From Vesta saturnalis (Eukaryota > Arthropoda > Insecta > Coleoptera > Lampyridae): DNA of 64,000 nt. The stretch lies in assembly GCA_036346205.1 (NCBI GenBank), contig JARFJB010001819.1, positions 2,878,001 to 2,942,000 of the forward strand, written 5' to 3'. The translations under genes and the position numbers were made by a program. Under the pieces are notes generated by a model. That model had not been told where the DNA came from. It was given only the letters and a program-made list of their open reading frames with translations, and did no database searches. This document shows positions 45,830 through 55,003 of the stretch, piece by piece. Within the stretch, counting starts at the first letter, position 1; every line of letters begins with the position of its first letter.

Positions 45830-47282
45830 TCGATTTGTTTGCCATTGTTTGATGACTATAAAAAGACAAAAAACATACTTGTAAATTACGTTTAAAGCAC
45901 AGATATTGCAAACTTACCAAAATATACACGAAGGGTCAAAAAGAGCTCTGAAAAGAACTGTTTATTAAAAGAAAATGTAAAAGTCAGAAATATAACCTAT
46001 AACTCAAGCGTGCACCAAAATGTAAATAAACTACTTAAAATTTCTACGCCTATGAATTGCGCACGCGACGGCAAATTGTCGAATTGTGACCAATTTTGGT
46101 TTGTGCGCACTGTGTTGTTCTGAAAGTATTTCAACACTAAGTCAGTTTATGTGATAAGTGTTTTAGGTGTTTCTTACATTTCAAACGCAAATCATAAAGT
46201 TTTCTCTTACCACGTTTTTTATGAAGTCATCTACATCAACGCTGCGTTTCGTTTGACGTTTGTCTTTTCTTCTGAGGTGTACTCGGTGCACTTTGACCAG
46301 CCTCTTGACTTGCAGAAATTCATGCTTTGGTACGTGTCACAGTTTTTTGTTGTAACTCCACATGCTTCGCTGGTTTAGGTATGATAAATTTTTAATTACA
46401 ATAGTGACCTGTATAATCGATGTTAGAGACCAATTCGGTCCATTTCGATCACATCTTTTAAACCTTTACCTTTTAAAGACATCATAGTAGAACTTATCGC
46501 CTTTAAAGTAGTTTCAATAAAAATTGTTGTAATAACTCAGGGAATATAAAACGGGATCAATGCTCGTGACAAATCAAAACAAACAAATTGTGAGGTTAAG
46601 TTGCTGATTTATGTGAGACATGCGTTTTCAGGACTTTGAGGATGTAAACGACAGACGTTCGTTAAAATCCCCTTCACTTTTCCATACGTATATTATTTAT
46701 GTGGAACAGAAATAAGTATATATTATAATTTATTTGTTTTATGTACCATGCTATGAATCATAAGACATCTTTTGCTGTCCCGATTTTGTTTAGCGTTACT
46801 TCTAATTCTAAAATATCTGGGTTCTATCAAATTTTGGTTAAAACCTATTTGTAAGTAAAGATACCATATGAGCAAATACTTTTGTCGTAGAGAAGCTGGT
46901 GGAAATTAGTTTTTGAAATTGAAGAGTTGACAATTCTGACGTTGTGCCGTCAGCGGCAACGGTGGGTGTTTGACAGCGCGCTGACGTTTGACGTTTCGAG
47001 GTTATTTGGAATAAAAACAACAAATACAAAAACAAGTTGTATATTTAAAGTATGGGTTCAAAATAATTGTTATTATTAATTGTCAGTTATTGCCAACATT
47101 TTTTTTAAAACTTAAATTCCAACGGCCACTCGACCATTGATAAGTAAGGGGTAGATACACGAGTCCTACCATTCACGCCGTTTTAATAAATTAGTTGTGT
47201 ATTACGTCACCTGAGCGCTAGTCAAGCGCAAGCGGGAATATTTTTTCAAATGCTTTATTATGAATGTATAAGAACTGGCCCG
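45830..47282. other. Intergenic stretch
   Basis: No recognisable gene. Open frames of 60-75 codons (for example 46151-46378) have no family resemblance. Confidence 0.5.
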
Positions 47283-47319
47283 TTTGCACCACCTCAGTTT
47301 AAAACCGAGGTGGTGCAAA
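47283..47319. repeat. Perfect-loop palindrome
   Basis: TTTGCACCACCTCAGTTT is followed directly by AAAACCGAGGTGGTGCAAA, a near-perfect inverted repeat with no real loop and one mismatch. Weaker pairing extends a few bases outward (GGCCCG / TGGGTC). Confidence 0.9.
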
Positions 47320-47418
47320 TGGGTCTAAAAGTATTAAAACATTTAACTTCCATAATATTGTATTTATTAACATAAGTAGGTATATGAATTCTAATATACA
47401 ATTTTTTTACATCACGAC

Positions 47419-47989
47419 TAGGGAGGGTGGGGAGAGTGTACACTCAATGTTAAATTTGATAGACTTAATAGCGCCCTCATATAACTTGGAATGAAGTATT
47501 TTCCTCACAAGCGCGAAATTCAAATTTGAAAATTTTTTTTTTAAAGTGCAAGTTTCTTCTTTTTTTCCGTACTGTCAAATTAACTGTTTGCAAAAAATAT
47601 CAAATGAAATCCAGGATGCAACTTTACTTTGCTAGTCAACTTATTTAATTAAGGTAGTTATTTTTTAACAACATATTTTCAGCTTATTGAATCACAATGT
47701 AGTTATACGAACGTTATTAAAACTTCAGGAACTTTTTAAGGCACGATTATTTCAATGTTACAATATGAGAATTATTTCACATAAAAAGCGACCGAAAGTT
47801 ATAAATAATGTTAAACACATTTACAGAAAAGACAAAAAATTACTAAAATACATATCTTACAACTAAGTATGCATTGTGCAGTTACAGTAATCTATTATTT
47901 TTAGTTATCACTGCCCTCTATTTAATTGGGAGGAAGTAAACTTATCTCAAGATTTCCTATTCGAGTGCCCACTCTCCCCACCCTCTCTG
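47419..47989. mobile_element. hAT-like MITE, 571 bp
   Basis: Termini TAGGGAGGGTGGGGAGAGTG on the left, and the reverse of CAGAGAGGGTGGGGAGAGTG on the right. They are flanked by an 8-bp direct repeat with one difference (ATCACGAC at 47411-47418, ATCACGAT at 47990-47997). Eight-base target duplications and CA-type termini are hAT hallmarks. The interior is AT-rich and non-coding. Confidence 0.85.
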
Positions 47990-47997
47990 ATCACGAT

Positions 47998-48637
47998 AAT
48001 TAAGTGTCTAACTACAATCTTTATGTACTTGCACTAAATTTGTCAAAAGTAAATTAACATTATAAAAATGTAATCTATTCAAACACGTATTTAGATTTAT
48101 TTATACAATGCTTTGTTTATAAAATAATAAATTTGACATACACATATAAATAATAATCATTTTAACAGAAAAAATAAGGTTAACTAAACACCGGGCCTCA
48201 GGGTATTACGGTAGTTAAATGTTGGTTGACTAAATTCACTAAATATAGCGTCACCAGCGCCTTCGGTGACGTGATACATAACTATGGTGTCCTTTATTAA
48301 AGAAGTGAACAGCACATGCACTCGACGACGAAAGTTTTGCTCATGATACAATAAACAGAAGATAGGATCCTTGGCAGTCACAAATCGGTCCGCCGTGCGC
48401 ATGACGTCACTTGGTGAGTAAAATTCGAATTTACCGCATCAGTTATGGCATTTTAATCTATAAATTACTGCATTAAAATATTCCGTTATCACTTTTTTTA
48501 TTGAAAGTGTTACGAAACACATTTAAGAATGTATTTATTTGATTTACATGTAAGTACGAAAAATATACTTTGCAAAATTTTCAGTCAATAATTGAATACA
48601 CATAAATACGACTGCGAATGAAAGTACAATTTTATTA
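47998..48637. other. Intergenic stretch
   Basis: Nothing recognised; AT-rich, with one GC-richer patch at 48184-48410 that carries no family resemblance. Confidence 0.5.
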
Positions 48638-48639
48638 TA

Positions 48640-49881
48640 CAGGGTTATTACAAATGATGTTCCCGATTTCAATTATAAATATTACTGGATTAATCTGTTT
48701 TAAGACCATTTCACTTGGTAACACTGGAAAGGAAAACTCATAAAGTTTCGTTTACATTGGGTTTAGGTACGTATCTGCTGTTTGTTAAAGTCAATTGTTG
48801 TCAATTGTGTAATGACTGAGTTTGAATACAGGAAAGCATTTTGTGTATTGGATTACCGCATCAATAAATCAGTTATTAGTGTGCAACGACACTTTAGAAC
48901 CAAATTTAATGAAGATCCCCCTAGCAATCACTATTCGAAAGTGGTAGAGCAGGTAAGGTAAAGTTTTACGCGTAGTCGACAGAAATCTACTGTTAAATGC
49001 AGCAGAGAGCTTGGTATACCACAGCCAACAGTGTAAATATCAAGCCTAACAAAATTCAGCTTGTTCAAGCATTAAAACCAAACAACAAAAGTTCTAAGAC
49101 TTTCATTTCGTGAAAACATGCAGGCCTTGATGAAAAATGGAAACTTTGTAAAATGGTTAGTCTTTAGTGGTGAAGCCACATTCCACTTGTGTGGTAAAGT
49201 GAACAGACATAATGTCAATATGGGGCTCGGAGAACCCACACACCTACATCGAGCACATGTGCGATTCTTTGAAAGTTAATGTGTTTTGTGCTATCACGTA
49301 TAACAAAGTGTACGGGCCTTTTTTCTTTGTTGGACAAACAATAAAGGGAATCATTTTCTTGTACATGATGACGGAATGGCTTCTACCGCAATTAGAACAA
49401 GAATACCCAAATTTCATTCTACGATTAGACGGCACACGTCCACATTACTACTTCGATGTTAGGACTGAACTTCGAAATCGGTGGCCTGACAGATGGATCG
49501 GTCGTACTGGTCCAAATGATGGTGCACTCTTGAACTGGCCTCCAAGATCTTCGGGAATCACCCTCTGTGATTTGTTCTTGTGGGGATACATCAAAGATAG
49601 ATACCGTTACCAGAAAACATACCTGAGACAACAACGGATTACCAGAGCCAATGAAACCATGAAACAAGACACTCTTAACAAAGTATGGCAAGAGTTTGAA
49701 TAAAGCCTTGACATCTGTTGTATCATAAGGGGTTCCCATATCGAACAATTTTTAATTCTTGACACCTGGGATGAAACTTTTTGAGTTTTTCTTGAAATGT
49801 AACCATTTTATTTTTTTATATGATAGATAAAACCAGATTTATGTACACTTGAAATCATGAACATCATTTGTAATAACCCTG
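48640..49881 (+). mobile_element. Mariner-like element with 24-bp terminal repeats
   Basis: CAGGGTTATTACAAATGATG at 48640 is matched in reverse at 49862-49881, both bordered by TA (48638-48639 and 49882-49883). The inverted repeats are about 24-28 bp, short compared with the other mariner relatives here. It contains one broken transposase. Confidence 0.92.
48812..49703 (+). pseudogene. Mariner-superfamily transposase (DUF4817 type) pseudogene
   Basis: ATG at 48812 (MTEFEYRKAFCVL). The helix-turn-helix N-terminus reads INKSVISVQRHFRTKFNEDPPS, with several frame breaks between 48950 and 49110. The catalytic part is open from about 49100: FSGEATFHLCG, where the family has an Asp at the Gly position (49172), so the first catalytic acid is lost; LRLDGTRPHYY (second Asp); and a shortened SSGITLCDLFLWGY (third Asp retained). 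The spacing between the second and third Asp is about 46, longer than DD41D because of the NDGALLN segment. The tail KQDTLNKVWQEFE ends at 49703. Confidence 0.82.
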
Positions 49882-49883
49882 TA

Positions 49884-50197
49884 TATTATTATTGCAAATA
49901 AAGCATTGCTTGAATAAACAAGGATAAAATAATGCCAATTTATAGGGATCGTTAAGGATAGAAAAGTTTTTGAATACAAAAAGAAAAAAAAATAGTTTAA
50001 AACTCAGATTTATTTTTATTCTATCCCCTAATTTAAAATGGAGATTTTTAAATACAAATAAGTATTAATTAAGACCATGTTTGTAACTAAACATATTCGC
50101 TTAAATTTAATAAACAGTGAAATGTTTTTGGATTAACTAGCATATATTATAAGTTTTTTGTTATGAACGAAATAAGTTCGAAAGTAAATATGTAATT
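49884..50197. other. Intergenic stretch
   Basis: AT-rich sequence between the mariner and the hairpin; nothing recognised. Confidence 0.5.
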
Positions 50198-50351
50198 AAA
50201 AATTATTATTAATTTTATTAAATACATTAATAAATAAAAAGTTTACCTCGAGTAGGATTTGAACCTACGACATATACTTTGCTAGAGGTTCAAATCCTAC
50301 TCCAGGTAAACTTTTTATTTATCTATTTAATAAAATTAATAAGAATTTTTA
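50198..50351. repeat. Long hairpin carrying tRNA-like T-arm sequence in both stems
   Basis: Arms of about 65-70 bp pair almost perfectly around a loop of about 20 nt. Each stem carries GGTTCAAATCCTACTC (as such in the right stem, reversed in the left), which is a canonical pol III box B followed by an acceptor-stem-like sequence. No box A or anticodon arm is present, so this is not a tRNA gene. It resembles two tRNA 3' halves joined head-to-head. Confidence 0.8.
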
Positions 50352-50511
50352 ACTTGTATAGAGTTGACTAGGAGCATTGTTTGTTTTTCTTGTGCTTGCT
50401 AATATTTTTACTGGGTGAAATGAATTACTTTTTTGAATGATACATATTATAGAAATTAAGATATTAACACTTAAATTTCTTTGCCAAAAGGTAAAGAACA
50501 GATTCTAGCAT

Positions 50512-50636
50512 TTAACCCTTAACTGCATAGTGTTGTAATTTTACAACACTATAATTTTTATTCATATTTTGTAATGATACGATAAAAGCGGTTTATTTCA
50601 CATAACGTTGTAATCGTACAACATACTTGTATACAT
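50512..50636 (+). mobile_element. Solo piggyBac-like terminus
   Basis: TTAACCCTTAACTGCATAG is followed by the palindrome TGTTGTAATTTTACAACA (50531-50548) and a second, GTTGTAATCGTACAAC (about 50605-50620). This is the same design as the other piggyBac ends here but with a different palindrome. The LINE tail begins directly after it, so the rest of the element is missing or lies beyond the LINE. Confidence 0.6.
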
Positions 50637-52505
50637 TTTTTTTTTTTTTTTTTTTTTATTTAAATTTCCCACTTTATTTGCAACTGTAGATAAACATTTA
50701 GCAAATCATTTGAATAATTAATTAACATGTCAAATAGTGCTCAGCAGCACTCTTTTATTTATTGTATTTAAATTTGGTTTGGCTATTGGGATAAGACTTA
50801 AAAACTAAACTTACATCTACATCTAAACTAATTTACATAAACAAAGTTTAAAATCTGTTTGGTAACTCCTTGGGCGTAAATCTTTGTAGTCTCTTGGTCT
50901 GTAATGGCTGTTCCATAAGATTTGTAGCTAAATCGTTTGGGTGTGCTCGAAGCCGAGATCTGTATTTTGTGCTAAAGTTGTGTATTTCTTCTTTAACCGT
51001 TTTGATTTGCAAGTCATGACGAAGAATTGCATTTGATACGTACCAAGGCGCATCTACAATCATACGCAATACCTTAGATTGAAAGCGTTCTAGGATTTCA
51101 ACATTTGATGTCGAAGCAGTTCCCCATAGTTGAATACCATAAGACCAGATTGGTTTAATAATGGCTTTGTATATAAGGAGCTTATTATCAATGGTGAGTT
51201 TTGAGCTTCGTCCAAGTAACCAGTACATTTTGGTAAGAAGTAGGCCAAGTTGCTTGCGTTTTGTAAAATGTGGTGTTGCCAGGTGAGTCTTCTATCCAAG
51301 TGTAGGCCAAGATATTTTACCTCAGTTTGTTGCGGTATTTGTTTGTTGTTTAAAGTAACAGGGGGACATGTATCTCGTCTTGTAGTAAATGTTATGTGTG
51401 TCGATTTGCTATCGTTTGCTTTTATTCGCCACTTATGTAACCACGCTTGTATCGAATTTAAGGATGTTTGTAGTTTTGTGTGGCAACCGCTGGATCCTCA
51501 TTAATGGCGAGAACTGCCGTGTCATCAGCAAACGTTGCTGTTATGACTTCTGGTGACGTCGGAAGGTCAGCAGTATATATTAGATATAGTAATGGCCCCA
51601 GAATGCTGCCTTGAGGTACTCCAGAATCAATTTGATAGAGTTCCGTAAGGACGTTATCAACTTTAACCAGGAAGTGTCTGTTACGTAAATAGGAGTTGAG
51701 GAGAATGAAATAATTTATTGGAAGGATTAGTCGTAACTTGTATAACAGTCCAATATGCCATACTTTGTCAAACGCTTGTGTTATATCCAAAAACACCGAG
51801 CAATAATATTTATTTTCAAACGCTTCATTAATTTTGTTGACCACTCGATGTACTTGTTCTATTGTGCAATGCATTTGGCGGAAACCGAATTGATGATTAG
51901 AATTTCACTGTTATTCTCGAGTATATATGTCAGTCTTCTTTGTATTATTTTTCGAGCACTTTGGCTACTATAGGAAGCAAGCTTATTGGTCGGTAAGACT
52001 GTATCTCATTTAGTGGTTTTCCGGGTTTCGGAATTAGAACAATCTGTGCGACTTTCCATTGGATTGGAAAATATCCTGTGCGCAGTACTGCATTAAACAA
52101 TTGCGTAATATATTTTAAACCACTGTAAGGTAGTTCTTTAAGAATTCTCCCAGTAATAAGGTCATATCCCGGCGCTTTTGTGGGGTGCAGATTTTTAATG
52201 ACGTCTTGAACCTCGTTAGTTTTGATACATGGGAGTGGTGGCTCGAGCTGGTAGGGAGTTTCTAGTGTTCGAGTTAGTTCTTCTTCATCCTCAGGTTGAT
52301 TTTCCGATGGATGTGGTTTGAATACTTCAGAAAGATGTTCTGCGAATGCCTTTGCTTTCTCTGCGTTGCTCCTGGCCCAAGTTCCTTGATGAGTTCGGAT
52401 GGGTGGTGAGGCTCGTGTTACTTGTTTGGCTTTTTTGGTCGTTTTCCACAGTGAATAATCAGTGCTTTCGCTGGGCGTTAAGCTGCGTAAGAAGGTTATT
52501 ACCCT
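50637..52505 (-). mobile_element. Jockey-clade LINE, 5'-truncated, with poly(A) tail
   Basis: On the minus strand the element ends in a 3' untranslated region with AATAAA-like signals (CAAATAAAG, TTTAAATAAAA) and an A-tail of about 23 nt (T-run at 50638-50660). The 5' end is lost near 52505, with the endonuclease domain missing. This is typical of an incomplete target-primed insertion. I could not find a target duplication. Confidence 0.85.
50848..52505 (-). pseudogene. Reverse transcriptase of the Jockey-clade LINE
   Basis: Order on the minus strand: RSNAEKAKAFAEHLSEVF, PTKAPGYDLITGRILKELP, GYFPIQWKVAQIVLIPKPGK, SYRPISLLPIVAKVLEK, FGFRQMHCTIEQVHRV, FLDITQAFDKVWH, GVPQGSILGPLLY, the catalytic FADDTAV (FADD codons 51521-51532), then WRIKANDSKSTHITF, VKYLGLHLDRRLTW, LGRSSKLTIDNKLLIYKAI and KPIWSYGIQLWG, ending LPNRF at 50848. 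All RT landmarks are present, split by about three frameshifts (near 51880, 51478 and 51215). The endonuclease is absent. Confidence 0.9.
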
Positions 52506-52636
52506 TCTGAAAGCATCAGATTAAATAAAATCGACAACGTTGCTTTAATATCGTAACTGTCATTAGGCCATGCGGTGTGCATAGTCGGTGGAGATTTTCA
52601 TATCTTTTACTTTGTGAAAATAGTGTGTATTTTTAA

Positions 52637-55003
52637 TTAACACTCCGACCGCCACACCGGTCATTTTGACCGGTTTCTTACTTTCACTTCAAATTATTTC
52701 TACAATAAATTTTTTATTGCGTTATAGGTTAGTGACTTTTCCTAGATCTTTGGTGTAAAGAGGTAAATGAGGAATTTAATAAATTAATTGTGTTTGTAAG
52801 TGAATAATATGTATTTATACCTAAAACCGCCGCGCCGGTCAAAATGACCGGTGACACATTCAACATTGAGCTGCGCGCGCTCACGAAACATACAAGTCGC
52901 TGCTTGTTCGCTTTATCTGTGAACTTCAACTTATTTTCGCCACTTGATTTTAAACGTGTAGTTGGTCAAGTTTAATTGCTGTAGTTTGTCAGTTAGTTGT
53001 GTAAAATGTGGTCTAGTGAAGGTGGAACTACTCGTGACGAAGCTCAGTGGGCCAGAAAAAGTTTGAGTTCTGAAGAAGCTCTAAAATATTTAGAAGAGCT
53101 AGTGGAATTGCCAGATGAACAATCTGATCATGGGTCAATTTCCGTAGTATCAGACTCGGATGATGATTATTATCCAGGTGGTGATCAAAATATTAGTGAT
53201 TCAGAATGTTTGTTAGCGAATGATGCAGATTGTTTACCATCTACATCTGGATCTGTTCAAAATGCAGAAAAAAATAAAAAAACAATTTCCTTGCTGCAAA
53301 AAAATACTTTGTCTAATAAAGATCAACAAGGTCGAGGCAAGAAGCGCAAACGGAATAATACTAATTTCGTAGAAGAAAGAAATTTCCAGACAAAAAATGG
53401 TACTCTTTGGACTACTCTTCCGGCTGGTTTTCATCCTCCAGGAAGAAATGCTCGACGAAACGTGATGCGAGAAGCTCCTGGGCCTACTGTTTATACAAAG
53501 TGGAAATCAAATAACGATCTAGTGAGTAGTTTTTGGCGTTTATTTATAAATGAACCGATACTAAAGTTTATAAAAGAGTGCACTGAAGAAGAAGCGCATA
53601 GACAATTGGAAACTAACGACTGGCACATTTCGCTACAAGAATTAGATGCTTTCATTGCTATTTTGTACGCTCGTGGAGCATACGGCGCTAGAAATTTGGA
53701 ACTTGATAGTTTATGGTCTACTAAATGGGGCCCTGCATTTTTTCGCGAAACAATGGCGCGAAATAGATTTCGAGAAATAATGAGATTCATAAGATTTGAC
53801 AAAAAATCTAATCGAAAAGAAAGGTTGCAAACAGATAGATTTGCTTTGATATCTGAAGTTTGGTATAAATTTATATATAACTATATATAACTGTAAAATC
53901 TGTTACACACCGGGACCGAATATTACAGTTGACGAGCAGTTATTCCCAACTAAAGTAAGATGTAGATTCCTTCAATATATGCCAAACAAGCCCGACAAAT
54001 TTGGAATAAAGTTTTGGATGGCAGTAGATACGAGTTCTAAATATATCTTGAATTGTTTTCCTTATTTAGGGAAAGATGATATTCGTCCAAACGATCTAAC
54101 GCTTGCTGAACGTGTAGTATGCAAACTTCTTGAACTATACCTAAATAAAGGACTCAACGTAACAACAGACAACTACTTTACGGGTCTAAAATTAGCTGAA
54201 ATTCTTGCAGCTAGTAATACCACGATCGTGGGAACAGTAAATAAAGCTAGAAGAGAAGTCCCAGCATTTGCAACAAATGCTAAGCAAGAGCTTTATGACA
54301 CCATTTTATTGAAATGTAATGATTGCACGCTAACTATCTATCAAGCTAAGCGTAACAAAAACGTACTCATACTAAGCACTCTTCATACTTCTATTGGAAT
54401 TGGTAATAATGCTAAGAAAAAACCTGAAACGATTCAGTTTTACAACGAAACCAAGTATGGCGTTGATGTCGTCGATCAAATGGCGCGAAAATATTTTGTA
54501 AAAGCTGGTTCAAGAAGGTGGCCAGTACATGTATTTTATAATATATTAGACTTGGCTACTATCAATGCTTATGCAGTTTACAAAAAAATAAGTGGAAAAA
54601 ACATCAAGCGGCGAGATTTTATCCTACAACTGGCAACTGAATTACGGGAAGAATATTGTGATCAAAAGAATAAGAAAGCTGAAACTGCTGGGCCTTCAAA
54701 CGGAAAGCAAAGCTTTCAAAAGCTGAAGAGACGTACATGTCAGGTTGGAAAATGTGAAAATAAAACAACTAACACATGTAACCAGTGCAATAAGTTAGTT
54801 TGCGGCAAGTGCGTGTCATCTATTCAAAAAGTAATTTTTTGCTCAAAATGTTCCAAAAATTAATTATTGTAAATATTATAATGTAAATTAATTATTGTAT
54901 TCATTTTTTAACATTTCTTATCATAATGCATTTATAAATAAAATATTTACAGCAATATGGCAGTGATTATACACATTTAAAGTATCATGTAGTAAAGGGT
55001 TAA
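52637..55003 (+). mobile_element. Young piggyBac element
   Basis: Left border TTAACACTCCGACCGCC (TTAA 52637-52640), with the subterminal palindromes ACCGGTCATTTTGACCGGT (52656-52674) and CCGGTCAAAATGACCGG (about 52835-52851). Right border is probably AGTAAAGGGTTAA ending at 55003. The two termini match only partly (TTAACACTCC against TTAACCCTTT), and no palindrome is seen near the right end, so the right boundary is less certain. The 50512 terminus (TTAACCCTTAACTGCAT) matches the right terminus better, so it may be the true partner, with the LINE in between. Confidence 0.7.
53006..54863 (+). pseudogene. piggyBac transposase, intact except for a 10-bp tandem duplication
   Basis: TTAA-specific DDD transposase. 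Start ATG 53006 (MWSSEGG), preceded by no other in-frame ATG. An acidic N-terminus (residues 1-75) is followed by a basic KKRKRNN patch (a plausible nuclear signal), then the core. Catalytic residues are all present in the mature order: Asp in TVDEQLFP (about 306), Asp in TTDNYFTG (about 385), Asp in GVDVVDQM (about 484), and the C-terminal Cys-rich zinc finger (CQVGKC, CNQC, CGKC, CSKC, about 575-613). The sole break I see is TATATATAAC present twice (53872-53881 and 53882-53891), which shifts the frame and introduces TAA after NYI. Without it the frame would be about 615 codons, near the family norm of about 594. It could be a very recent mutation or an assembly slip. Confidence 0.88.

Noticed and set aside
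46151..46378. Open frame of 75 codons
   Set aside because: No family resemblance, no supporting context, length expected by chance.
50240..50320. A tRNA gene
   Set aside because: Box B is present on both strands but there is no box A, D-arm or anticodon arm; the sequence is a palindrome.
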